NCBI GenBank assembly: GCA_963777755.1 | Contig: CAVZSC010000032.1 | Coordinates: 62,001-126,000 of the forward strand | Source: DATFWC01 sp963777755 | GTDB taxonomy: Bacteria; Pseudomonadota; Alphaproteobacteria; Rhizobiales; Xanthobacteraceae | Reading direction: 5' to 3' | DNA: 64,000 nt | In this document: one piece after another, positions 34,929 to 43,493 of the stretch | How positions within the stretch are numbered: the stretch's first letter is position 1 | Layout of the letters: every line of letters begins with the position of its first letter | Notes under the pieces: generated by a model | What the model was told of the DNA's origin: nothing | Seen by the model: the letters and a program-made list of their open reading frames with translations, nothing else | Databases searched by the model: none | Position numbers and translations under genes: made by a program

Positions 34929-34938
34929 TTGTCCTCCT

Positions 34939-36555
34939 TCACCGGCCTGCAACGACGGCAGCGCCCGGCTCAAGGTCGATCGCCCGCGCGAGCAGCGTGC
35001 GGTCCTTGCGCAGCACCTCCTTGGCGACCTTGTGCGTGGGGGTGAGCGGCATCGCATCGATGAAGCACACGTAGCGCGGCACCTTCTGCGGCGCGAGCCG
35101 CTCGCGGCACCACTGCGCGACATCGGCTGCGCCGATGTCGACATCCGCGCGGCGCACCACCACCGCCATGATCTCGTCCTCGCCGAGCTCCGACGGCACC
35201 GCGATCGCCGCGACCTGCAGCACGCCCGGATGCTCGCCGATCACGCGGTCGAGCTCGGCACCGGCGATGTTCTCGCCGCGCCGGCGGATGATGTCCTTCT
35301 TGCGCGAGACGAAGAAATAGAATCCGTCAGCGTCGCGCCGCACCAGATCGCCGGTGAGGAACCAGCCGTCGTGGAACGCAGCGGCGGTCTGCTCGGGATC
35401 GCGGAAATAGCCCTGCATGATGATCGGCGTCCTGACGGCGAGCTCGCCCACCTCGCCGTCCGGCATATCGCGACGCGCATCGTCGAGGATACGGCACTGC
35501 GCCCACAGACGCGCCGGGTCGGGATGGCGACCGATGATGCCCATGCTGCCCGGCTTGTTCGGGCCCCCGTACGGATTGCAGGTCACGCCGGGAATTTCCG
35601 TCATGCCGAACCCGCCGAACAGGTGATGGATGCCGAACTCGTTGCGGAACGTCTCGGCGACGTTCTGGCGCACGCCGTAGACGGCGCGGATCCGGTGATC
35701 GGCGCGATACTCGCTGCGCGGCCGCGCCTGCAGGATCGCGCCGATCGCCTCGATGATGTTGACGATCGTTCCGCCGGAGTCGGCCGCGGTCTGCCAGAAC
35801 GTCGAGGCGGAGAATCTCGGCACGATGACGGCGCTCGCGCCGGCCACGAGCGTCCCGGCGACCGAATAGAAGAGCGCGTTCATGTGGAACAGCGGCAGCA
35901 CGATCATCGGGCGATCGGTCTCCTGCAGGTGCATCCGCTGCACATAGGCTTCGCCGGCAGCGATGAAGCTGCGCTGGCTGTGCATCACGCCCTTGGGCAG
36001 CCCGGTGGTGCCCGAGGTGTAGACGATCACGCAGGTGTCGTCGGGCGCGCCGACGTTGGGCGGCGCCGCGGACGGGGCGTCCTGCAACACGCGCTGCAGC
36101 GATGGAGCCTGGTCATCGCTGCCGTCGAGCAGGATCATCCACGGCGCCTGCGTGGCATCGCCGACCGCCTGCCGGACGACCGGCAGCGTCTCGCCTGTCG
36201 CGATGACGCCGCTGACCTCCGCATGATTGAGGACGTAACGCGCCTCCTGCGCCCCGAAATCCGGGTTGACCGGCACCATGATGGCGCCCAGGCGCGCCGC
36301 GGCGAACAAGGTAAGCACATGGCCCAGGTGGTTGCGCGCCATGATCGCCACGCGGTCACCCTTGGCGACCCCGCGCGCCTGAAAGGCCGCGGCGAGCTTC
36401 TGGAACTCGGCGGCAAATTGGTCCCAGGTGAGGCACTCGCCGGCAAACAGCAGGAACGGCTCAGGCCCGCGCGACACCTGACGGGTGGCAAACGCCCCGG
36501 CGAGCGTATCGTCGTGCGCCGGATAGAGATTGAGTATGTCGAGCGGCAACTTCAT
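34939..36555 (-). CDS. ATP-dependent acyl-CoA synthetase (carnitine/crotonobetaine-CoA ligase-like)
   Basis: A 538-residue ANL adenylating enzyme. Motifs: YTSGTTGLPKGVMHSQRS (P-loop), GGFGMTEIPGVTCNPYGG (A5), WFLTGDLVRRDADGFYFF (A7/A8 with the Asp for AMP ribose), and RKKDIIRRRGENIAGAELD (hinge). The catalytic Lys is in THKVAKEVLRK near the end. It resembles crotonobetaine/carnitine-CoA ligases and likely activates the acid taken up by the adjacent receptor. Confidence 0.88.
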   Translation of the reverse strand: MKLPLDILNLYPAHDDTLAGAFATRQVSRGPEPFLLFAGECLTWDQFAAEFQKLAAAFQARGVAKGDRVAIMARNHLGHVLTLFAAARLGAIMVPVNPDFGAQEARYVLNHAEVSGVIATGETLPVVRQAVGDATQAPWMILLDGSDDQAPSLQRVLQDAPSAAPPNVGAPDDTCVIVYTSGTTGLPKGVMHSQRSFIAAGEAYVQRMHLQETDRPMIVLPLFHMNALFYSVAGTLVAGASAVIVPRFSASTFWQTAADSGGTIVNIIEAIGAILQARPRSEYRADHRIRAVYGVRQNVAETFRNEFGIHHLFGGFGMTEIPGVTCNPYGGPNKPGSMGIIGRHPDPARLWAQCRILDDARRDMPDGEVGELAVRTPIIMQGYFRDPEQTAAAFHDGWFLTGDLVRRDADGFYFFVSRKKDIIRRRGENIAGAELDRVIGEHPGVLQVAAIAVPSELGEDEIMAVVVRRADVDIGAADVAQWCRERLAPQKVPRYVCFIDAMPLTPTHKVAKEVLRKDRTLLARAIDLEPGAAVVAGR

Positions 36556-36558
36556 GGC

Positions 36559-37476
36559 TTACGAGAGCCCGTACATCCGCACCCCGGGCGTCGGCAGGCT
36601 CGCCTTCAGGATCACGCCCTGCTCCGCCTCGGTGATGAACAGCGTCTTGCGGTCCGGCCCGCCGAACGCGACGTTGGTCGTGCGCATGCCGGCGCACGAC
36701 TTGAGGCGCCACAGTGGCTCGCCCAGCGCGGTGAACACCCACACGGTGCCGAAGCCGGCGTGCACGATGACCAGGTTGCCGTCCTCGTCGAGCGCCATGC
36801 CGTCCGGGCCGGTCGGGCTGCCCGACAGCTGGATGAAGATGCCGGCCTTGCTGATGCCCTTGTAGCCCGGCCGCAGCGGGATGCTGACGATCCGGTTGGT
36901 GCGCGTCACCGCGACATAGAGGATGTTTTCCGCCCGATTGAGCACGAGGCCATTGGGGCCCTCGAGGCCCTTGAACAGGAGATCGAGCTCGCCACTCGCG
37001 CGCAGCCGGTACACGCGGCCGCTCGGATCCTCGAGCGCGCTCTGCCCCAGGTCGGTGAAGAAGAGGTCGCCGTTCGACGCGAACACGAGGTCGTTGAGGC
37101 CCTTGAAGCCCTCGCGATGCGGATGGCTGAGCACAACCGTCATCGCCGCCGTAACGGGATCGAACGACACGAGCCCGTGTCGGTGATCGGCGACGAAGAT
37201 ACGGCCATCCCGGTGGATCTTCAGCCCGTTGGGCTCGCCGTCATAGTCGGCGAACAGGCGCCACTCGCCGGCCGGCGAGATCTTGAAGATCCGGGAATGG
37301 GCGAGGTCGACGCAGAACAGGTTGCCCTCGCGATCGAACGACGGCCCTTCGAGAAACGAATGCAGCGGCCCGGCGCCGCGGTGCTCGACCCACTCGGAGT
37401 GCGCGTCGGTGCGGTAGAGCTCCTTGGGCAGGCGCGTGAACACTTCGGTCTGAACGACGGGGGGAGCAGCGTACAT
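36559..37476 (-). CDS. SMP-30/gluconolactonase family protein
   Basis: A 305-residue six-bladed beta-propeller of the SMP-30/LRE type. Visible blade signatures are GPSFDREGNLFCVDLAHSRI (metal-binding Glu), GEPNGLKIHRDGRIFVAD, GLNDLVFASNGDLFFTD (Asn ligand) and GPDGMALDEDGNLVIV (Asp ligand). Members hydrolyse sugar or organic lactones with divalent metal. Met at 37476 is chosen; the frame further upstream overlaps the divergent cupin gene. It is the first gene of the minus-strand operon, four bases before the ligase. Confidence 0.85.
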   Translation of the reverse strand: MYAAPPVVQTEVFTRLPKELYRTDAHSEWVEHRGAGPLHSFLEGPSFDREGNLFCVDLAHSRIFKISPAGEWRLFADYDGEPNGLKIHRDGRIFVADHRHGLVSFDPVTAAMTVVLSHPHREGFKGLNDLVFASNGDLFFTDLGQSALEDPSGRVYRLRASGELDLLFKGLEGPNGLVLNRAENILYVAVTRTNRIVSIPLRPGYKGISKAGIFIQLSGSPTGPDGMALDEDGNLVIVHAGFGTVWVFTALGEPLWRLKSCAGMRTTNVAFGGPDRKTLFITEAEQGVILKASLPTPGVRMYGLS

Positions 37477-37686
37477 GCGGGAAAGACCTGGTTGCCGATG
37501 GACGCGCCATCCATAGACGAGCGATCCCGGCTTGGCAAAGCAGGCCGCCACAACCCGATGCGGATCGCTCAACCGATGGACGGCGGTTGAGCCGTCAACG
37601 GCTTTCGAGTTAACTGGAACCAGCCGCAGCGGCCAGTGATCGGCCAACGCCAAGGGACCGCTCGAACAAGGCCGGGCAGGAGCGCC

Positions 37687-38196
37687 ATGAGCGAGAGACC
37701 GAACTATCCGCCGATCCGCCGCGTGGTGACCGGGCACGACGCCGGCAACGTCGCCAAGGTGCTGATCGACGCGCCGGCGACCAACGCCAAGAACCCGAGC
37801 GGCGGGGTGGTCTCGACCATGATCTGGTGCACCGACGGCGCACCGGCGCAGGTTCCCGTCGGGGAGACTGTCGAGGACATGGGTGCGCGCATCCTCGGCA
37901 CGCCGCCGCCGCCGCGCGGCTCGCGGTTTGCCGTGATCGACTTTCCGCCCGGCAACCACCCGCACATGCACCGCACCGAGACGGTCGACTACGTGATCGT
38001 CATCGAAGGCGAGATCGACATGGACATGGATGCCTCGACGGTGAAGCTCAAGGCGGGCGACGTCATGGTCCAGCGCGGCACCAACCACGCCTGGGCCAAC
38101 CGCAGCGGCAAGCGGGCCCGCGTCGCCTTCGTGCTGATCGACGCCGAGCCGCTCGGCATCGGCAAGCCCGTGCTCGGCACCGGCAACGCGCGGTAG
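37687..38196 (+). CDS. Cupin-domain protein
   Basis: A 169-residue single-cupin protein: motif 1 GNHPHMHRTETVDYVIVIEG with metal-ligand His and Glu, then motif 2 GDVMVQRGTNHAWAN with the last His. It could be an isomerase, dioxygenase or ligand sensor; the family does not fix the reaction. It opens the plus-strand operon divergent from the SMP-30 gene, with 210 bases between their starts, and a Bug receptor follows after 16 bases. Confidence 0.85.
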   Translation: MSERPNYPPIRRVVTGHDAGNVAKVLIDAPATNAKNPSGGVVSTMIWCTDGAPAQVPVGETVEDMGARILGTPPPPRGSRFAVIDFPPGNHPHMHRTETVDYVIVIEGEIDMDMDASTVKLKAGDVMVQRGTNHAWANRSGKRARVAFVLIDAEPLGIGKPVLGTGNAR

Positions 38197-38212
38197 ACAG
38201 GCGGGGTTGACC

Positions 38213-39199
38213 ATGCGGAACAACATATCGATGACGCGACTTGTGGCGGCCTTGCTTGCCCTCGGCCTGTCGGCTGCCGCACACGCTCCTGCGCTTGCAC
38301 AAGCCTACCCGAATGCGGCCGTCAAGCTGATCGTGCCGGTGCCGGCGGGTGGCGTGACCGACACCATGGCGCGCATCGTCGCGCAGCGGCTCAACGAGCT
38401 GTGGGGCCAGACGGTGGTGGTGGAGAACCGCGCCGGCGGAAACTACGCGGTGGGAGCGCAGGCGGTGGCACGCGCGCCGGCCGATGGCTACACGCTGCTG
38501 GTCGCGCCGGACTCCACCTTCACGGCCAATCCCTATCTGACCAGCAAGCTCCCCTACGATAGCAAGGAATTCACGCCGATCATCGTGCTGTGCCGGGCGA
38601 GCCCGGTGCTGGTGGTCAATTCGTCGCTGCCGGTGAAGAACGTCCAGGAGCTGATCGCGCTGGCGAAGGAGAAGCCGGGCACGCTGAACTACGGCTCGTA
38701 CGGAATCGGCACCTATGCGCATCTGAGCATGGAGGACTTCAAGCAGCGTACCGGAACCGGCATCGTGCACGTTCCGTATCGCGGCGCGGCGCCGGCCACC
38801 ACCGGCCTGCTGGCAGGCGACGTCTCCATGCTGCTGCTCAATCTCTCCAGCATCGAGGCCCACGAGAAGGCTGGCAAGGCGCGCATTCTCGCCGCCGCCA
38901 CCGAAAAGCGTCTGGCGACGCGGCCCGAGCTGCCGACCATCGCCGAGGCCGGCGTGCCGGGCTTCCAGACCTCCGTCTGGTTCGCGCTGTTCGCCCCCGC
39001 CGGACTGCCGCCCGAGCTGGTGGCGAAGATCCATGCGGACGTCTCGAAGGTTCTCGACCTGCCGCAGTCGCGCGAGTTTTTCCAGACCAACAGCTTCGAG
39101 CGCGTCGATCTTTCGCCGGCGGCATTCGGCCAGCTGATCGAGAGCGACTCGAACCACTGGGCCGCGCTGATCAAGGCGGTCGGCGCCAAGTTCGATTGA
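38213..39199 (+). CDS. Bug-family TTT receptor
   Basis: A 328-residue secreted receptor with signal peptide ending near PALAQA, then YPNAAVKLIVPVPAGGVTDT. ATG at 38213 is used; a TTG two codons earlier is also in frame. It is flanked by a cupin and a SDR-type epimerase in one operon and has no own membrane subunits; TctAB at 28882-30841 is the nearest pair. Confidence 0.9.
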   Translation: MRNNISMTRLVAALLALGLSAAAHAPALAQAYPNAAVKLIVPVPAGGVTDTMARIVAQRLNELWGQTVVVENRAGGNYAVGAQAVARAPADGYTLLVAPDSTFTANPYLTSKLPYDSKEFTPIIVLCRASPVLVVNSSLPVKNVQELIALAKEKPGTLNYGSYGIGTYAHLSMEDFKQRTGTGIVHVPYRGAAPATTGLLAGDVSMLLLNLSSIEAHEKAGKARILAAATEKRLATRPELPTIAEAGVPGFQTSVWFALFAPAGLPPELVAKIHADVSKVLDLPQSREFFQTNSFERVDLSPAAFGQLIESDSNHWAALIKAVGAKFD

Positions 39200-39230
39200 A
39201 CCACCGCCGACACCCGAGGGGACGCAAGCC

Positions 39231-40202
39231 ATGAAAGTCCTGATCACCGGCGGCATGGGCGTGATGGGCGCCGAGACCAGCCGCAAGTTCGTCAAGGAAG
39301 GGCACCGGCCGGTGATCTATGCGCGCCACCGCGACGACAGCCTGATCCACGACATTGTCGACAAGGTGGACATCGAGCTCGGCGACGTCACCGACATGCC
39401 GCGTCTCCTCGACGTCATCAAGACGCACAAGGTGACCCACATCGTGCACGCAGCGGCGTTCGTCGGCGCGGTGTCGCAGGGCAATCCGGCCCTCAGCGTG
39501 CAGGTTAACGTCATGGGGACGGTGAACGTGCTGGAAGCGGCGCGCGCGTTCGACGTCAAGCGCGTCGTCTATACCAGCGCGAAAGGCATCTATGGGCCGG
39601 TGCTCGGCGAATACGGCGCGCCGACCTACAAGCCGATGCCCGAGGACATGCCGAAGAATCCGAAGCGCATCTACGACTCGGCCAAGCTGATGGGCGAGCA
39701 CCTGTGCGTCTACTACAACGGCAACATGGGCGTGGACACGGTGGTGCTGCGCTTCGCCACCACTTATGGGCCGGGGAAGACCGCGCGCCACGGCAAGATG
39801 GGCGTCACCAGCCAGATCGTCGAGGCGCCCGCCGCCGGCCTGCCGTTCCACCTTGCCCAGGGCGGCGACGAGCAGGACGACTTCATCTACAACAAGGACT
39901 CCGCGCTGGGCATCTACCAGGCCACTTTTGCCGAGAGCCCGAAGAGCCGCATCTACAACATCGGCTCCGGCGTCGGCTCGACGTTGCGGGACTTCGAGCG
40001 CATCCTGCGCAAGCACATCCCGAACGCCGACATCAAGATCGGCCCCGGGCTGAACTTCCTCGGCATGCCGTATCCGGCGCATGGCGTGTACGACGTGACG
40101 CGGGCGCGCGACGAGCTCGCCTTCAAGCCCGAGTACGACCTCGAGGCGGGCATCGTGGACTACCTCGCGGCGCTCGATCGCATGCGCGGACGCAACCAGT
40201 AA
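39231..40202 (+). CDS. NAD(P)-dependent epimerase/dehydratase (extended SDR)
   Basis: A 323-residue extended SDR: Rossmann motif MKVLITGGMGVMGAETS at the start, VVYTSAKGIYGP as the catalytic Ser/Thr strand, and RIYDSAKLMGEHL containing YxxxK. GDEQDDFIYNKD sits at the substrate-binding region. Such enzymes act on nucleotide sugars, but in catabolic operons they also oxidise hydroxy-acids or lactols; the presence of SMP-30 and isomerase-like genes nearby favours sugar-acid-like chemistry. Confidence 0.85.
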   Translation: MKVLITGGMGVMGAETSRKFVKEGHRPVIYARHRDDSLIHDIVDKVDIELGDVTDMPRLLDVIKTHKVTHIVHAAAFVGAVSQGNPALSVQVNVMGTVNVLEAARAFDVKRVVYTSAKGIYGPVLGEYGAPTYKPMPEDMPKNPKRIYDSAKLMGEHLCVYYNGNMGVDTVVLRFATTYGPGKTARHGKMGVTSQIVEAPAAGLPFHLAQGGDEQDDFIYNKDSALGIYQATFAESPKSRIYNIGSGVGSTLRDFERILRKHIPNADIKIGPGLNFLGMPYPAHGVYDVTRARDELAFKPEYDLEAGIVDYLAALDRMRGRNQ

Positions 40203-40215
40203 CGCGGAGAAGAAC

Positions 40216-41439
40216 ATGCGCCAGACGCTCGAGCTTCCGCGTCTCTCGCTGAAAGAGCGCGACCGGCGGTGGGCCGCGATGCGCCGCGAGATGGCGGCGC
40301 GCAATCTCGATGTCGTCGTCCTGTGGGGCTGGCCGACGATGTGGGACTTCTACACCGCCAATGCCCGCTACCTCTGCCCGATCGGCGGCAACGCCGAGTT
40401 CAACGTGCTGGTGTTCCCCGCGAGCGGCGAGCCGACCGCCATCATCCAGATGCCGACGTTCGTCGAGGGGTGGCGGAGCGCGCAGGAGTGGGTCGGCGAC
40501 GTGCGTCCGCGCAGCAAGACGTGGGCGGATTCGGTTGCCATGCGGTTGAAGGAGCTTCGGCTTGACGGCGGCCGCATCGGCATGGACGGCTACGCCGGCC
40601 CGCTCGACCCGGACGGCTGGGTTCCGCACAACGTGCACACCCGCCTCATCGAGCTGATGCCGAACGCCAGCATCGTGCCGCTCGACGACGCGCTGGAGAA
40701 GATTCGCTCCGTCAAGAGCGCCGAGGAGCTCGAGGTGCTGCGCAAGGCGGCGCGGCTCGGCGACCTGATGCTGGCGACCTGCCGCGACACCGCGCGCCCC
40801 GGCGTGAAGGACTGCGAGGTCTACGCCGACATGATGCGGACGATGATCGCCAACGGCGGCGAGGAGCCGACGCTGTTCCTGTGGGCGTGCGATCCCCTGC
40901 CCTATCCGCACCCGTTCCGCGTGCCGACGACGCGGCCGATGGAGCGTGGCGACGTCATCATCTGCGAGATGCATCCGAAATTCGGCGGCTATTTCACCCA
41001 CGTGGAGCGCACGTTCTCGCTCGGCGAGCCGGACAGGAAGCAGATCGAGATCTACGAGGGGTGCGTCGCGGCGTACCGGCGCGGCCTCGAGGGCTTCGGC
41101 CCGGGCAGGACGATCTCGACCGCGATGGAAGCCGTCAAGGAGGAGATCGTGTCGCGCGGGCTCGCCATCTGCGAGGCCGGCATCCACGGCCACGGTCTCG
41201 CGTCGCTCGAATATCCGCGCTACCGCCACCATGCGATCGCCGCCGACCGCGAGGCCGTGAAGGTGATCGGCGACGAGTTCCGCGAGGGCATGGTGTTCGC
41301 CTTCAACATCGACCTGTTCGACCCGAAATGGCACGACGGCAAGACCGGCTGCGTGTTCGCCGAGACGATCGAGATCACCGCGACCGGCGCGCGCCGGCTC
41401 CACGAGTTTCCGATGGAGTTCCAGCAGATCGCGGTGTGA
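40216..41439 (+). CDS. M24 (creatinase / Xaa-Pro peptidase fold) protein
   Basis: A 407-residue protein with the creatinase N-domain (to about 170) and the pita-bread C-domain. The usual metal-ligand positions look altered: GDVIICEMHPKFGGYFTH replaces the typical iDxG...YxxDxxRT pattern, and GMVFAFNIDLFDP replaces GMVFTIEPG. His (GHGLASLE) and the last Glu (FAETIEIT) remain. This fits metal-independent creatinase/ectoine hydrolase-type members that cleave C-N bonds, rather than a metallopeptidase. Final gene of the cupin operon, 13 bases after the epimerase. Confidence 0.8.
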   Translation: MRQTLELPRLSLKERDRRWAAMRREMAARNLDVVVLWGWPTMWDFYTANARYLCPIGGNAEFNVLVFPASGEPTAIIQMPTFVEGWRSAQEWVGDVRPRSKTWADSVAMRLKELRLDGGRIGMDGYAGPLDPDGWVPHNVHTRLIELMPNASIVPLDDALEKIRSVKSAEELEVLRKAARLGDLMLATCRDTARPGVKDCEVYADMMRTMIANGGEEPTLFLWACDPLPYPHPFRVPTTRPMERGDVIICEMHPKFGGYFTHVERTFSLGEPDRKQIEIYEGCVAAYRRGLEGFGPGRTISTAMEAVKEEIVSRGLAICEAGIHGHGLASLEYPRYRHHAIAADREAVKVIGDEFREGMVFAFNIDLFDPKWHDGKTGCVFAETIEITATGARRLHEFPMEFQQIAV

Positions 41440-41529
41440 GGGGGCGGCGGACGAGAGCTACGCCGCCTGCGTGCGCGTCGCGTCGGCCTCCACGTCGGCC
41501 ACCAGCGCGAGGGCGTCAAATACGAACCC

Positions 41530-41802
41530 ATGCCGACGGGCGCGCTACAGCGCGCGCTTGCAGAGCGAGGTGCCTGGGTTGACCGCGAACTCGACAACGT
41601 CTCACAAACTTTCGCGAAATTGGTGGTCACTTCAGCAGACATCAAGTTGCTGTTGAGCACAATTGGAGCTGACCAGAAACTTGTCCACGCAGCCTATTAC
41701 ACCGACCCCGAGTGCATAGCCCCGATTGCGGATTGGACCGCCGCAAAGGATGGTCTGCCGTCGAACGCCGCTATCGCGGCCGAAGTGCGTGGCGACGCCT
41801 GA
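41530..41802 (+). CDS. Hypothetical protein, doubtful
   Basis: A 90-codon frame (MPTGALQRALAERGAWVDRE... ending AAEVRGDA) in a low-coding stretch after the M24 gene. The middle (AKLVVTSADIKLLLSTIGAD) looks protein-like, but no family is recognised and no clear ribosome-binding site precedes ATG 41530. On the other strand, the short stretch GFVFDALALVADVEADATR (about 41460-41525) also looks like a gene tail. The region may hold remnants of deleted genes. Confidence 0.3.
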   Translation: MPTGALQRALAERGAWVDRELDNVSQTFAKLVVTSADIKLLLSTIGADQKLVHAAYYTDPECIAPIADWTAAKDGLPSNAAIAAEVRGDA

Positions 41803-42281
41803 TTTGGTTCGCTACCGCAGTGCTTCGAGCGAAGAAAAGCAACTCAGTACGGCAGGAGATTGCTGCGCTGCGGGGTTTCAATCTAGGCTATGTCGGCTCC
41901 GGGTCAAACTCGGCCGTAGCAGCATGTCCGCAGCGAGTCCGTTATTCCCCCCAATAGCAGACATCCGTCAGATCGCTCGGCTACCTCCGCTTTGTGTCAA
42001 TTCGGTATCAGCCTTCCCCGAAATGGCAGTCGGGTCGGCCTGCGCATTGTCCTTTTCGAGGCTTGCTCGGCGTTCACTCGCGTTACGGCCTGCACACTCG
42101 CGCTGTCACCGTATATCGTGACACGCTATCCGAAGGCTTCAGCCACTTCGTTACCTCCATGACTGCTCCGGTTGCTTCCGGCTGGAGCGGTTGCCGGGTG
42201 GGGCTTGCACCCACTGGAAAGCGCCGCCTTGTCACGGCGCACGCCAATTCCAGACTCATGCAGTGCAGCAAAGAGCATTCG
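41803..42281. other. Gene-poor stretch before the ABC_sub_bind array
   Basis: About 480 bases without a supportable gene. The part near 41905-41990 resembles the intergenic filler repeated between the array genes (phrases such as gggtcaaactcgg and atgtccgc). Short frames here lack start signals. Confidence 0.5.
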
Positions 42282-43262
42282 CTATTCGATCACCTCGTCG
42301 GCGCGGTTGAGCAGCGTCGGCGGCAGGTCGATGTTGAGCGCCCTGGCGGTTTTGAGATTGACGATGAGCTCCAGCCGAGTGGGCTGCTCAATGGGGAGAT
42401 CACCGGGCTTCTCGCCCTTTAAGATGCGATCTACGTAGCTCGCTGCTCTCCGGATTATGACCGGGATGTTGGGGCCGTATGACATGAGCCCGCCGTCGAT
42501 AACGAACTCCCGCCAACCGTACATCGTGGGTAGACGTTCTCGCGCGGCCAGTTCGATGATGCGCTGCTGGTTTAGCTCCGCGAACCCGTGAGTGAACACG
42601 ATCATCGCTCCCGTTCGCTCGCGGGCGCTCGCCGCGAAGGCCTCCTCTAGGTCATCCGAATGACGGGCCGCCAGCGGCCACAGCGTTACGCCACTGGTGC
42701 GGGCAGCGACCTCCGTCTCCTGCATTTCCAGTACCGTCGCCAGCTCGTCCGGGTTGTATAAGATTGCTATCCGAGCGCTTCTCGAGAACGCTTCGTTCAG
42801 CAACTCAAGGCGTTTTGCGGCCAAGTCGGTCGACATGTACGAGAAGCCGGTGATGTTGCCGTCCGGCCGTGCGAGGTTCGAGACCACACCATTTCCAACG
42901 GGATCTCCACTGAACGCCATGACAATTGGGGTGGTGCTCGTTGCACGTTTGGCTGCCAACACTGCGGGCCCAAGGGCGATGATAACGTCGACCTTGCTGT
43001 CAACCAGCTCGGCGGCAAGCCCAGGAAGGCGATCCCGACGTCCATCGGCCCACCGATGGGTGAGCATGAGGTTTCGGCCCTCGACGTAACCGAGTTCACT
43101 AAGCGCGTTACGGAACTCGTTTACGCGCACATACCCTGCCGCTCCATGATTGAGGATGCCGACCCTTGCGACCCGACTGACACGTTCACGCTGCTGCGCG
43201 CGCGCCGCGAGCGGCCAGACCACCAAGCCGCCGAGAAGCGTGATGAATTCGCGCCGCCTCAT
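42282..43262 (-). CDS. ABC_sub_bind (PF04392) orphan binding protein, duplicate copy 1
   Basis: A 326-residue exported binding protein. The N-terminus MRRREFITLLGGLVVWPLA with ARAQQ is a twin-arginine-like signal; the mature domain begins RVARVGILNHG. The family ligand is thought to be small (TrpX-like members bind aromatic amino acids), but none is proven here. No permease or ATPase gene is adjacent. Residues 1 to about 285 are identical to the gene at 45656-46636; the four differing residues all lie in the last 40, where this copy ends LLNRADEVIE. Confidence 0.88.
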   Translation of the reverse strand: MRRREFITLLGGLVVWPLAARAQQRERVSRVARVGILNHGAAGYVRVNEFRNALSELGYVEGRNLMLTHRWADGRRDRLPGLAAELVDSKVDVIIALGPAVLAAKRATSTTPIVMAFSGDPVGNGVVSNLARPDGNITGFSYMSTDLAAKRLELLNEAFSRSARIAILYNPDELATVLEMQETEVAARTSGVTLWPLAARHSDDLEEAFAASARERTGAMIVFTHGFAELNQQRIIELAARERLPTMYGWREFVIDGGLMSYGPNIPVIIRRAASYVDRILKGEKPGDLPIEQPTRLELIVNLKTARALNIDLPPTLLNRADEVIE

Positions 43263-43319
43263 GTGCTCCCCTTAGTCCGAGGATCGGACCCTACCACATC
43301 GTTTGTAGAAAATGCCGCC

Positions 43320-43341
43320 TTGTGCATCACAGCAAAATTGG
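43320..43341 (-). promoter_or_regulatory. Shared leader box of array genes (copy 1)
   Basis: TTGTGCATCACAGCAAA (read on plus) lies about 60 bases upstream of the minus-strand start at 43262. It contains the small inverted repeat TGTG-ATG-CACA. The same box precedes the genes starting at 46636, 58908, 60135 and 61364, followed toward the gene by a conserved TGGTAGGGT that could be part of a -10 region. Confidence 0.5.
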
Positions 43342-43493
43342 CGACCGATGTCTCAGATGGGTCAGACTCGGACCTGCAGCGATTCGCGACCGAATGTCCG
43401 CTTTGCCCCCCAACTCCAGACATACCGGATCATCGTGAGAATGTCCGAGAAGTGCCAGGAGCCGACATATGCAGTGCAGCACAGCGAGCGCTG

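Noticed and set aside
32400..35045. 881-codon open frame on the plus strand
   Set aside because: Antisense to the isomerase-like, citryl-CoA lyase-like and Bug genes, which have clear families and ribosome sites.
35032..37590. 852-codon open frame on the plus strand
   Set aside because: Antisense to the acyl-CoA ligase and SMP-30 genes. The composition is typical of a mirror frame and it has no recognisable domain.
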